Shown one piece after another: positions 1-6,432 of a stretch of 12,913 bases of DNA. The stretch is from DATHSN01 sp035464115 (GTDB taxonomy: Bacteria; Actinomycetota; Acidimicrobiia; Acidimicrobiales; SKKL01), in the NCBI GenBank assembly GCA_035464115.1, contig DATHSN010000187.1:1-12913 (forward strand), given 5' to 3'. Each line of letters opens with the position of its first letter. The first letter of the stretch is position 1. Below the pieces are notes generated by a model that was not told where the DNA came from, searched no databases, and saw only the letters and a program-made list of their open reading frames with translations. Both the position numbers and the translations under genes were made by a program.

Positions 1-42
1 CGGCGTCCCGTGCTGCTCGGGCCGCGGGGCGCGCGCCGATGA
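1..42 (+). CDS. C-terminal tail of an upstream gene (partial)
   Basis: The first reading frame is open from base 1 and ends in a TGA at 40-42. This stop overlaps the ATG of the next gene as ATGA, the arrangement also seen at the scpA/scpB junction. Only 13 residues are visible, Arg/Pro/Gly-rich, with no recognisable motif. In related actinobacterial clusters a SteA/MctB-type cell-envelope gene often lies here, but nothing in these few residues tests that. The overlap is the main reason to believe the frame is real. Confidence 0.45.
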   Translation, partial: RRPVLLGPRGARR

Positions 43-908
43 GCACCGTCGTCGCCGGGGTGGTGCTCGGCGCCGTCGCCGCCGCGGTGGTGTGGCGGGC
101 CGCCGGCTCGGTGTTCGAGCACCCGGGGCTGGCCCGCACCAACGTGCGGGGTCGACCGGTGCCCACCGCCGGGGGCATCGTGTTCCCGCTGGCGCTGCTG
201 CCGCTGTGGGCGTTCGCCCTGATCGATCTCGCCCGCGGCTGGGACGTGTGGCCCAACGACCTGGCCTTCGCGGCCACCGGCGTGCTCGGCCCGGTGGTGG
301 TCTTCGCGACCCTCGGTCTCGTCGACGACCTGCTCGCGGTCGGCGCCGAGCGGGGCTTCCGCGGCCACCTGCGGGCGCTCGCCCACGGCCGGCTCACCAC
401 CGGGGGCATCAAGCTGCTCGGTGGGGGCATCGCCGCCGCGGGCTTCGCGGTCACCGCGGGGTCGGCCACCCGGCCCCTGTGGCAGTTCGCCGCCGACGCG
501 CTTCTCGTGGCCCTGGCCGCCAACCTGGCCAACCTGCTCGATCGTGCGCCCGGGCGGGTCACCAAGGTGTCGGTGATCGCCCTCGTCGCCCTCGTGGTGT
601 CCACCGCGCCAGGGGCCCGGCCCGTGCTCGGGGGCGCGGCGCTGGTGGTCGGGCTCGCGCTCGGGCTGCTCGTGGCCGAGCTCCGCGAGCAGGTCATGCT
701 CGGCGACACCGGGGCCAACGCGCTCGGCGCGGTGCTCGGGCTGGCCGTGGTCACCACCGCCGACACCCCGGTGCGCCTCGGTGTGCTGGCGGCGCTCGTG
801 GCGTTGAACCTGGCCAGCGAGCGGGTGTCGTTCTCGGCGGTGATCGCCCGGGTGGCGCCGCTGCGCTGGGTCGACGAGCTGGGCCGGCTCCCCCACGAGC
901 CGCGGTGA
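39..908 (+). CDS. MraY/WecA-like polyprenyl-phosphate glycosyl-1-phosphate transferase family membrane protein
   Basis: This is a 289-residue, very hydrophobic protein with several likely transmembrane helices. Visible family marks are RGRPVPTAGG at about 37-46 (MraY/WecA N-terminal loop), LVDDLLA with the paired aspartates D96 and D97, and LGDTGANALG at 221-230, matching the family GDTGS loop. The segment that in MraY reads NLTDGLDGLA is here NLANLLDRAPGR (162-173): the Asn and Asp168 remain but the second DG is gone. Family knowledge says such enzymes move a sugar-1-phosphate to a polyprenyl-phosphate carrier in the membrane. Whether this divergent branch is active, and on which sugar, cannot be told from sequence. 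The ATG overlaps the upstream TGA, suggesting coupled translation, and pyrG follows after 50 bases. At 289 residues it is shorter than typical MraY (about 360). Confidence 0.75.
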   Translation: MSTVVAGVVLGAVAAAVVWRAAGSVFEHPGLARTNVRGRPVPTAGGIVFPLALLPLWAFALIDLARGWDVWPNDLAFAATGVLGPVVVFATLGLVDDLLAVGAERGFRGHLRALAHGRLTTGGIKLLGGGIAAAGFAVTAGSATRPLWQFAADALLVALAANLANLLDRAPGRVTKVSVIALVALVVSTAPGARPVLGGAALVVGLALGLLVAELREQVMLGDTGANALGAVLGLAVVTTADTPVRLGVLAALVALNLASERVSFSAVIARVAPLRWVDELGRLPHEPR

Positions 909-914
909 GGGGGA

Positions 915-920
915 TAGGGT
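915..920 (+). promoter_or_regulatory. Putative -10 box TAGGGT for pyrG
   Basis: TAGGGT fits the actinobacterial TANNNT -10 consensus and lies in the 50-base gap before pyrG. A start site about 7 bases downstream would give a leader of roughly 30 bases that includes the GGAGGAGG ribosome site. No -35 resembling TTGACA is seen. The box lies in a weak 5-bp inverted repeat (GGGAT 911-915, ATCCC 924-928). The identical hexamer precedes cmk. Confidence 0.4.
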
Positions 921-946
921 GAGATCCCGTCGTGATCACGCACGGC

Positions 947-954
947 GGAGGAGG
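947..954 (+). promoter_or_regulatory. Strong Shine-Dalgarno GGAGGAGG that decides the pyrG start
   Basis: The purine run GGAGGAGG ends 4 bases before GTG 959; its first six bases leave a 6-base spacer. It supports GTG 959 over the in-frame GTG at 932, which would add nine residues not found at the N-terminus of CTP synthases. It is the strongest ribosome site in the window. Confidence 0.75.
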
Positions 955-958
955 CCTC

Positions 959-2611
959 GTGGCGAAGCACATCTTCGTGACCGGAGGGGTGGTGAGCTCC
1001 CTCGGGAAGGGTCTCACGGCCTCATCGCTCGGGCGGCTGCTCAAGTCCCGCGGTCTCCGGGTCACGATGCAGAAGCTCGACCCGTACATCAACGTCGATC
1101 CGGGCACCATGAACCCGTTCGAGCACGGCGAGGTGTTCGTCACCGACGACGGCGGTGAGACCGACCTCGATCTCGGGCACTACGAGCGGTTCATCGACGA
1201 GAACCTCACCCGCGACTCCAACGCCACCACGGGGTCGATCTACTCGGCGGTGCTCGCCGCCGAGCGCCGTGGCGACTACCTGGGCAAGACCGTGCAGGTC
1301 ATCCCGCACATCACCGACGAGATCAAGCGGCGCATCACCCGCCTCGCTACCGACGACGTCGATGTCGTGATCACCGAGGTCGGCGGCACGGTGGGCGACA
1401 TCGAGATCCTCCCGTTCCTCGAGGCGATCCGCCAGGTCCGCCTCGACGTCGGGCGCGACCAGGTCTGCTACGTCCACGTCACCCTGGTGCCGTTCATCGG
1501 GCCGGCCGGCGAGCAGAAGACCAAGCCCACCCAGCACTCGGTCACCGAGCTGCGCAGCCGGGGCATCCAACCCGACGCCATCGTGTGCCGCTCCGAGGTC
1601 CCCATCAGCGACGACCTCAAGCGCAAGATCTCCAACCTGTGCGACGTGCCCGTCGAGGCGGTGGTCAACGCGGCCGACGCGTCGAGCCTCTACGACATCC
1701 CCCTGGTGCTGCACGAGGAGGGTCTCGACGACTACGTGTGCGGGGTGCTGCGCCTCGACGCCGCGCCGCCCGACCTGGGCCCGTGGCGGGCCCTGCTCGA
1801 CGAGGTGGCCGCCGCCACCGCCCCGGTGCGCATCGGCATCATCGGCAAGTACGTGAGCCTCCCCGACGCCTACCTGTCGGTGGTGGAGTCGCTGCGCCAC
1901 GCCGGGTTCCACCACGGTGCCGACGTCGAGCTCGACTGGATCCAGGCCGAGGACGTCGAGGGCCTGCTCGCCGCCGGTCGGCTGCGCGAGCTCGACGGCA
2001 TCGTCATCCCGGGCGGGTTCGGCGAACGGGGCATCGAGGGCAAGATCGCCGCCGCCGGCTACGCCCGCGAGCACGAGATCCCGTGCCTCGGGCTGTGCCT
2101 GGGCATGCAGGTGATGACCATCGAGTACGCACGCGACGTGCTCGGGCTCACCGGAGCCAACTCGAGCGAGTTCGATCCCCAGAGCCCGCACCCGGTCATC
2201 GACTTGATGGACGCCCAGCGCGACGTCACCGACAAGGGCGGCACGATGCGCCTCGGGGCCTACATCGCCGAGCTCGCGCCGGGCTCGCAGGTGGCCGAGC
2301 TCTACGGGCGGGGGGTCGTCAGCGAGCGCCACCGCCACCGCTACGAGTTCAACCCCCGCTACCGCACCCGCTTCGACGACGGTCGCTTCTGGTGCTCGGG
2401 CACCTCGCCCGACGGCCGGCTCGTCGAGTTCATCGAGCTGCGCGGCCACCCGTTCTGGGTCGGCACCCAGGCCCACCCCGAGTTCAAGAGCCGGCCCGAC
2501 CGGCCCGCGCCGCTGTTCGCCGGGCTCATCGCCGCCGCCCTCGCGCGCGCCGAGGGGCGCAACCCCCGGCTGCTCGAGGTCGACGTCGAACCGGTCGCCG
2601 TCGAGTCGTGA
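959..2611 (+). CDS. pyrG: CTP synthase (glutamine hydrolysing)
   Basis: This 550-residue protein converts UTP to CTP using ATP and ammonia from glutamine, in the cytosol. The N-terminal synthetase domain (about 1-265) opens AKHIFVTGGVVSSLGKG with the nucleotide-binding loop at 8-18, and carries EVGGTVGDIE at 140-149, the classic substrate and metal segment. The C-terminal class I glutamine amidotransferase domain (about 290-535) has PGGFGERG, the nucleophile Cys380 in GLCLGMQ, and the His506/Glu508 partners in AHPEFKSRP. All catalytic residues are intact and the length is normal for the family. I chose GTG 959 because of the GGAGGAGG site and because the protein then begins where the family begins; an in-frame GTG at 932 is less likely. 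It is followed after 7 bases by the Nudix gene and then xerD, the same order as in mycobacteria (Rv1699-Rv1701). Confidence 0.97.
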   Translation: MAKHIFVTGGVVSSLGKGLTASSLGRLLKSRGLRVTMQKLDPYINVDPGTMNPFEHGEVFVTDDGGETDLDLGHYERFIDENLTRDSNATTGSIYSAVLAAERRGDYLGKTVQVIPHITDEIKRRITRLATDDVDVVITEVGGTVGDIEILPFLEAIRQVRLDVGRDQVCYVHVTLVPFIGPAGEQKTKPTQHSVTELRSRGIQPDAIVCRSEVPISDDLKRKISNLCDVPVEAVVNAADASSLYDIPLVLHEEGLDDYVCGVLRLDAAPPDLGPWRALLDEVAAATAPVRIGIIGKYVSLPDAYLSVVESLRHAGFHHGADVELDWIQAEDVEGLLAAGRLRELDGIVIPGGFGERGIEGKIAAAGYAREHEIPCLGLCLGMQVMTIEYARDVLGLTGANSSEFDPQSPHPVIDLMDAQRDVTDKGGTMRLGAYIAELAPGSQVAELYGRGVVSERHRHRYEFNPRYRTRFDDGRFWCSGTSPDGRLVEFIELRGHPFWVGTQAHPEFKSRPDRPAPLFAGLIAAALARAEGRNPRLLEVDVEPVAVES

Positions 2612-2618
2612 CCGCGAC

Positions 2619-3179
2619 GTGACCGCAGGCCGCTTCCGGCGGGTCGCCGAGCGCGACGTCCACCGTGGCTACCTCGTCCACCTGGTCGTGGCCACCGTGG
2701 AGGCGCCCGATGGCACCACCTTCGAGCGCGACGTGGTCCGCACCCCCGACGCCGTCGGCGTGGTCGCCGTCGACCGGGGAGCCGACGGCACCTGGGACGT
2801 GGTCCTCGTCCGCCAGTACCGGGCCGCCGTCGACGACTGGGTGCTCGAGCTGCCCGCCGGGATGCGCGACGTCGACGGCGAGCCCGTCGACGAGACGGCG
2901 CGGCGCGAGCTCGAGGAGGAGGCCGGCCTCGTGCCCGGTCGCATCGAGCCGCTGGGGGCGATCCACCCGGCGCCCGGGTTCACCACCCACCGCACCGATC
3001 TGGTGCTGGCCACCGAGCTCACCGCCACCGAGCGGCGCGCCGACGGCATCGAGGAGGAGTCGATGACCGTCGAGCGGCTGTCCCTCGCCGACGCCGTCGC
3101 CCTCGTCGCCAGCGGGACCATCACCGACGCCACGACCTCGGTGGGCCTCCTGCTCGCCCGCGACCGCCTGGAGGGCTGA
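2619..3179 (+). CDS. Nudix hydrolase, ADP-ribose pyrophosphatase family
   Basis: This 186-residue protein has a clear Nudix box. E88, then seven residues, then R96-E97-L98 and E100-E101-A-G103-L104 give the metal-binding signature. The preceding loop, from the glycine of LPAG (G81) to E88, is one residue longer than the textbook G-x5-E. The upstream LVRQYR (63-68) and the downstream APGFTTHRTDLVLA (118-131) are typical of ADP-ribose pyrophosphatases. Such enzymes split ADP-ribose to AMP and ribose 5-phosphate, clearing a reactive by-product of NAD turnover. The mycobacterial homologue occupies the same place between pyrG and xerD. GTG 2619 starts 7 bases after the pyrG stop and is the only sensible start close to it. 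The 3' end also supplies the ribosome site for xerD. Other nucleoside-diphosphate-sugar substrates cannot be excluded. Confidence 0.9.
   Translation: MTAGRFRRVAERDVHRGYLVHLVVATVEAPDGTTFERDVVRTPDAVGVVAVDRGADGTWDVVLVRQYRAAVDDWVLELPAGMRDVDGEPVDETARRELEEEAGLVPGRIEPLGAIHPAPGFTTHRTDLVLATELTATERRADGIEEESMTVERLSLADAVALVASGTITDATTSVGLLLARDRLEG
3170..3175 (+). promoter_or_regulatory. Shine-Dalgarno GGAGGG for xerD
   Basis: GGAGGG lies in the last codons of the Nudix gene, 9 bases before GTG 3185. It lies just outside the palindrome at 3178-3199, so ribosomes ending the Nudix gene would reload here. A second GGAGG at 3193-3197, in the right arm of the palindrome, has no in-frame start at a usable distance. 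Confidence 0.55.
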
Positions 3180-3199
3180 CCTCCGTGGCCACGGAGGTC
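3178..3199. repeat. Perfect 22-bp palindrome over the xerD start codon
   Basis: The half-site GACCTCCGTGG (3178-3188) is followed immediately by its exact reverse complement (3189-3199). T3177 and G3200 could add a U-G pair in RNA. The palindrome covers two bases of the Nudix stop codon (TGA 3177-3179) and the whole xerD GTG (3185-3187). As RNA it can fold into a 9-bp stem with a GGCC loop that occludes part of the start codon. As DNA it has dyad symmetry suited to a dimeric binding protein. Which, if either, applies is unknown. Confidence 0.6.
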
Positions 3200-4129
3200 G
3201 AGCGGGTCGACGAGCTGCCGCTCGAGGCCGAAGCGCTCCTGGGGTGGCTGGCCGTCGAGCGGGGCCGGGCGCCGAGCACCCTGGCCGCCTACCGCCGCGA
3301 CCTGCGGGCCTGGGTGGCCCACCTCGCGCACCGGGGCGTCGCCCTCGGCGCGGTGACCCCTGCCGACGTCGACGCCTTCGGCGCCGCGCTGCGTGCCGCC
3401 GGGCGGTCGCCCACCACGGTCGCCCGCGCCCTCGTCGCGGTGCGGTCGCTGCACCGGTTCCTGCTCGCCGAGGGGCTCACCCCCGACGACCCCACCGCCG
3501 ACACCGAGGCGCCGTCGGTGCCCCGGGGGCTGCCCAAGGCGCTCCGCGAGGACGAGGTCGAACGGCTGCTCGCCGCGGTGGTCGGCGACGACCCGGTGGC
3601 CCGGCGCGACCGGGCGATCCTCGAGGTGCTCTACGGCACCGGTGCCCGCATCTCCGAGCTGGTCGGGTTGTCGCTCGGCGACGTCGATCTCGAGGCCGGG
3701 CGCCTGCGCGTGCTCGGCAAGGGATCCAAGGAGCGGGTCGTGCCCGTCGGTCGCCACGCCGACCTCGCCCTGCGGGCCTGGCTCAGCGACGGGGGGCGGG
3801 GCGCGCTCGCCCCGACGCGTTGGCGCCGTCGCGGCGATGCCGACGCGGTGTTCCTCAACGCACGGGGCGGCCGGCTCACCCGGCAGGGCGCCTGGGGGGT
3901 GGTCCGCCGTCACGGCGACGCGGTGGGCCTCGGTCCTCGCCTCACCCCCCACGTGCTGCGGCACTCGTGCGCCACCCACATGGTCGACCACGGCGCCGAC
4001 CTGCGCGCCGTGCAGGAGCTGCTCGGGCACGCCTCGGTGAGCACGACGCAGGTGTACACGTTGGTGTCCACCGAGCGGTTGCGCGCCGTCTACGACGCCG
4101 CCCACCCCCGCGCCCGACGCCCCGGTTGA
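3185..4129 (+). CDS. xerD: Site-specific tyrosine recombinase XerD (dimer resolution)
   Basis: This 314-residue tyrosine recombinase of the XerC/XerD class has an N-terminal SAM-like DNA-binding domain (about 15-105, containing PSTLAAYRRDLRAW). All catalytic residues are present: Arg155 (GARISEL), Lys179 (LGKGSKER), His256 and Arg259 (HVLRHS), His282 (LGHAS) and nucleophile Tyr291 (TQVYT). The 155-to-179 and 259-282-291 spacings match E. coli XerD. It is slightly longer than the usual roughly 300 residues, partly through a basic stretch before the HxxR box. By family knowledge it resolves chromosome dimers at dif with a partner recombinase. The neighbourhood (pyrG, Nudix, scpAB) is that of the actinobacterial chromosomal xerD rather than of a phage or transposon integrase. 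The GTG lies 5 bases after the Nudix stop and inside the 22-bp palindrome. XerC versus XerD is assigned from gene order. Confidence 0.92.
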   Translation: MATEVERVDELPLEAEALLGWLAVERGRAPSTLAAYRRDLRAWVAHLAHRGVALGAVTPADVDAFGAALRAAGRSPTTVARALVAVRSLHRFLLAEGLTPDDPTADTEAPSVPRGLPKALREDEVERLLAAVVGDDPVARRDRAILEVLYGTGARISELVGLSLGDVDLEAGRLRVLGKGSKERVVPVGRHADLALRAWLSDGGRGALAPTRWRRRGDADAVFLNARGGRLTRQGAWGVVRRHGDAVGLGPRLTPHVLRHSCATHMVDHGADLRAVQELLGHASVSTTQVYTLVSTERLRAVYDAAHPRARRPG

Positions 4130-4182
4130 CCCCGAACGGGTGACGCGGAGGTGGACGAACGATCTCGTCGGGGTGAACTGGG

Positions 4183-4188
4183 TAACGT
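4183..4188 (+). promoter_or_regulatory. Putative -10 box TAACGT, leaderless start of the zinc-finger gene
   Basis: TAACGT fits TANNNT and stands 6 bases before GTG 4195. That distance places the transcription start at or next to the start codon. No purine-rich ribosome site is present between them, which also argues for a leaderless mRNA. No -35 is recognisable. Confidence 0.45.
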
Positions 4189-4194
4189 CGCACC

Positions 4195-4521
4195 GTGCCT
4201 GACCAGCGAGAGACCGATCTGTCCCAGCGCTTCGTCGAGGAGCGCGACCACCTCCGCCACCAGCTGGCCGAGCTCGAGGCCGGCAGCGCCGAGTCGCTCG
4301 ACTTCGACGACGGCTTCGCCGACTCGGGCCAGGTGGCCGCCGAGCAGGGTGAGGCCCAGGCCCTGGCCCACTCGTTGCGCGACCAGATCCGCGACCTCGA
4401 CGCCGCCATCGCCGCCATCGCCGAGGGCAGCTACGGGCGCTGCGAGGTGTGCGGCGGCGAGATCGGCGAGGCCCGGCTCGAGGCCATGCCGGCGACCCGC
4501 CGCTGCATCGCCCACGCCTGA
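4195..4521 (+). CDS. TraR/DksA-type zinc-finger protein
   Basis: This is a 108-residue acidic protein. Residues 5-77 are rich in Glu, Asp, Gln and Leu and should form a helical hairpin, as in DksA and TraR, with an acidic turn around DFDDGFADSG (36-45). The C-terminus holds the zinc finger: GSYGRCEVCGGEIGEARLEA with Cys83 and Cys86, then Cys104 and His107 after 17 residues. The fourth ligand is thus His in place of the Cys of classical DksA. Family members bind in the RNA polymerase secondary channel and alter initiation, with or without ppGpp. That this one binds polymerase is inference: it is short and lacks a clear DksA-type Asp-x-x-Asp tip. GTG 4195 is chosen because the protein begins just before the predicted helix and a -10 box lies 6 bases upstream. 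The HD-domain gene follows after 22 bases, probably on the same transcript. Confidence 0.85.
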   Translation: MPDQRETDLSQRFVEERDHLRHQLAELEAGSAESLDFDDGFADSGQVAAEQGEAQALAHSLRDQIRDLDAAIAAIAEGSYGRCEVCGGEIGEARLEAMPATRRCIAHA

Positions 4522-4543
4522 CCGAGCATCACCAGCAGATCAC

Positions 4544-5062
4544 GTGGCCGGTCTCGCCCATCTGGCCCGCCGCTTCGCGGGATCGCTCCGCCCCGGAGGC
4601 CCCGGCGCCGAGGCCGAGCGCTGGGTCGCCGAGCACCTGAGCCCCGGTGAGCTCGAGCGCTGGCGGACCATGTCGGGCCCCGACCGGCGCCACGCCCACG
4701 GCGTCGCCCGACGGGTCGTGGCCGACCTCGGCGACGCCGCCACCGACCCGGTGGTCGCCGCCGCTCTGCTCCACGACGTGGGCAAGACCGTGTCGGGCCT
4801 GCGCACCTACGGCCGGGTGGTCGCCACCGTCTCGGCCGCGGTGGCCGGCCGGGAGATGGCCCGCGAGTGGTCGCGGAGCCGCGGCTACGTGCGCCGGGTG
4901 GGGCTCTACCTGCGCCACCCCGAGCTGGGCGCCGATCTGCTCGAGCTCGCCGGCAGCGACCCGCTCACCGTGGCCTGGGCGCGTGAGCACCACCTGCCCG
5001 AGGAGCGCTGGAGCGTGCCGGTCGACATCGGTCGGGCGCTGCGCGACGCCGACGACGACTGA
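4544..5062 (+). CDS. HD-domain metal-dependent phosphohydrolase-like protein
   Basis: This 172-residue protein has the HD superfamily pattern: His50/His52 (RRHAHGVARR), His77-Asp78 in ALLHDVGK, His149-His150 in REHHLP, and a late Asp161 (VDIGRALRDADDD). Together these can form the H...HD...D metal site. HD proteins include nucleotidases, phosphodiesterases and (p)ppGpp hydrolases. No second domain gives the substrate, so none is assigned. The N-terminal 45 residues hold LARRFAGSLRPGGPG and a predicted helix. The frame stays open upstream to about 4151, but that part overlaps the zinc-finger gene in another frame, so I take GTG 4544, which leaves a 22-base gap. There is no clear ribosome site. 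The gene ends 45 bases from a convergent minus-strand gene, with no terminator visible between them. Confidence 0.75.
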   Translation: MAGLAHLARRFAGSLRPGGPGAEAERWVAEHLSPGELERWRTMSGPDRRHAHGVARRVVADLGDAATDPVVAAALLHDVGKTVSGLRTYGRVVATVSAAVAGREMAREWSRSRGYVRRVGLYLRHPELGADLLELAGSDPLTVAWAREHHLPEERWSVPVDIGRALRDADDD

Positions 5063-5107
5063 GCGACGTCCGCCCACCTCGCCGCAGCGCGGGGGCTCCG
5101 TCCGGCG

Positions 5108-5386
5108 TCAGAACTTGAACACCCAACAGGGCGCCGGTGGCTCCACCTGCTCGTCGTGGAGCTGCGGGGTCGTCCACTGGCCGGCCGTCAGCGAGTCGTA
5201 GCTGAGGGTCCGAAAGCTCCGCAGGTGGGGGTTGCCCAGGAGGAACCCCTCGACCTCGGTGCCGTCGGCGGCGGCCAACGCCGCACCGAGCTCGTCGAGC
5301 GCGGCGCGGAGGCGATCGGTGGGCTGGTAGTCGTCGCCCATCTCGATGGTGACGCGGAGCTGGTCGGGCTGCACGGGTGTCGTCAT
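5108..5386 (-). CDS. Unrecognised 92-residue protein
   Basis: I do not recognise this gene. With start ATG 5386 it encodes 92 residues: LRVTIEMGDDY (10-20), likely a beta strand, then an amphipathic helix DRLRAALDELGAALAAA (24-40), then GTEVEGFLLG (42-51), probably another strand. The tail is rich in Gln, Pro and Trp and ends PAPCWVFKF. There is no signal peptide, transmembrane helix or metal motif, so it is probably a small cytosolic alpha/beta protein. It lies 70 bases downstream of the sigma gene on the same strand and could be cotranscribed with it, but no promoter or ribosome site is obvious. The frame extends 16 codons upstream, but ATG 5386 is the first good start. The clear strand/helix alternation and the absence of a competing frame support a real gene. 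Confidence 0.6.
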   Translation of the reverse strand: MTTPVQPDQLRVTIEMGDDYQPTDRLRAALDELGAALAAADGTEVEGFLLGNPHLRSFRTLSYDSLTAGQWTTPQLHDEQVEPPAPCWVFKF

Positions 5387-5456
5387 GGTGCGCAGACGAT
5401 CACCGAGCCGGGCGGTTACAGGTCGTGCCGGCACGCCGGCCCCCGCCCCCGGCCGC

Positions 5457-6422
5457 TCAGGAGGCGTCGGCGAGGGCGGCGAGGCCCGACGCGTGCGTCG
5501 GGTGGCGCAGCTTGGTGAGGGCCTTGGACTCGATCTGGCGGATCCGCTCGCGGGTGAGGCCGAACTGCTCGCCGATCTGCTCGAGCGAGCGGGCCTCGGC
5601 CCCGTCGAGACCGAAGCGCAGCACCAGGATCTGCTGCTCGCGCTCCTCGAGCGCGCCGAGCCCGGCGCGCACGGCGATGGCGAGCATGGTGCGCTCGGCG
5701 TCGCCGGCGGGGTCGTCGTCGGCGATGGCCGCGACCTCGCCCAGGGTGGTGTCGCCGTCGGCGCCGAGGACGTCGTCGAGCGAGGCCGACACGCTGGCCG
5801 AGGTGATCAGCTCGCGGAGCCGCTCGGGGTCGGTGCCCATCTCGGTGGCCACCTCGTCGAGGGTGGGTCGGCGCCGCAGGGTGGTCTCGAGCAGGGCGCG
5901 GGTCTTGTCGTAGGCGCGCAGCTGATCCTCGGCGTGGATGGGCCGACGGATCGTGCGGGCGGTGCCGGCGATGCCGCGAGTGATGGCCTGGCGGATCCAC
6001 CACGTGGCGTAGGTGGAGAACTTGAAGCCCTTGCGGTGGTCGAACTTGTCGACCGCGTGGATCAGCCCGAGGTTTCCCTCCTGCACCAGGTCGAGCAGGG
6101 GCAGGTCGGAGTGCTGGTAGCGCTTGGCGATCGACACGACGAGGCGCAGGTTGGCGGTGACGAAGCGGGCGGTGGCGTCCTCACCGGCGCGCACGGCGCG
6201 CCGCAGTCGGGCCTGCTCGGCGCTCGTCAGGCCGGTCTCGGTCTCGAGGCGGGCCCGGGCGGCCAGCCCGGCCTGCACCAGCTCGCCGAGCGCGGCCTCG
6301 TCGTCCTTGGTGAGCAACGCATGGCGCCCGATGTCGTCGAGGTACATGCGCACCAGATCGGCATCGACGTCGTCGGCGGACGCGCGGGTTCGCGTCGGAC
6401 TGGGCACGGATGCGACCTCCAT
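5457..6422 (-). CDS. RpoD-family group 2 RNA polymerase sigma factor
   Basis: This 321-residue primary-like sigma factor binds core RNA polymerase and directs it to promoters. Regions in order are 1.2 (about 20-52, DADLVRMYLDDIG), 2.1-2.4 (82-160, containing DLVQEGNLGLIHAVDKF and STYATWWIRQAITRG), 3 (161-235, with LETTLRRRPTLDEVATEMG and the 3.2-like SASLDDVLGADG) and 4 (250-312, with LEEREQQILVLRFGL and GLTRERIRQIESKAL). Region 1.1 is absent and the linker between 1.2 and 2.1 is short, typical of group 2 factors that resemble the housekeeping sigma but are usually dispensable. ATG 6422 is preferred; an in-frame GTG at 6455 would add 11 residues, and one at 6497 lies upstream of the putative -10 box. 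The leader carries an 8-bp inverted repeat. trpS lies upstream on the same strand, and no anti-sigma gene is visible. Confidence 0.93.
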   Translation of the reverse strand: MEVASVPSPTRTRASADDVDADLVRMYLDDIGRHALLTKDDEAALGELVQAGLAARARLETETGLTSAEQARLRRAVRAGEDATARFVTANLRLVVSIAKRYQHSDLPLLDLVQEGNLGLIHAVDKFDHRKGFKFSTYATWWIRQAITRGIAGTARTIRRPIHAEDQLRAYDKTRALLETTLRRRPTLDEVATEMGTDPERLRELITSASVSASLDDVLGADGDTTLGEVAAIADDDPAGDAERTMLAIAVRAGLGALEEREQQILVLRFGLDGAEARSLEQIGEQFGLTRERIRQIESKALTKLRHPTHASGLAALADAS

Positions 6423-6432
6423 GGCGGGGGGA

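Noticed and set aside
932..958. Upstream GTG 932 as the pyrG start
   Set aside because: It would add nine residues absent from the family N-terminus, and the strong ribosome site serves GTG 959.
1022..2476. A 484-codon open frame on the minus strand opposite pyrG
   Set aside because: It is the shadow of a GC-rich gene with G/C third positions. Its product is low-complexity Ala/Val/Asp/His/Arg, while the plus strand encodes intact CTP synthase.
3797..3814. A 7-bp GC hairpin (CGGGGCG / CGCCCCG) inside xerD
   Set aside because: It lies within coding sequence, has no T-tract, and GC-only arms of this size are common in such DNA; not called as a terminator.
2669..4105. A 478-codon minus-strand frame opposite the Nudix and xerD genes
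   Set aside because: It spans two well-supported plus-strand genes and their junction, and its product is compositionally biased with no motif.
5063..5107. A bidirectional terminator between the convergent HD and 92-residue genes
   Set aside because: I found only a short direct repeat (CGTCCG) and no stem followed by a T-tract on either strand.
5425..5445. A terminator downstream of the sigma gene (GTGCCGGCAC palindrome)
   Set aside because: It is a 10-bp palindrome without a loop or T-tract; too weak to call.
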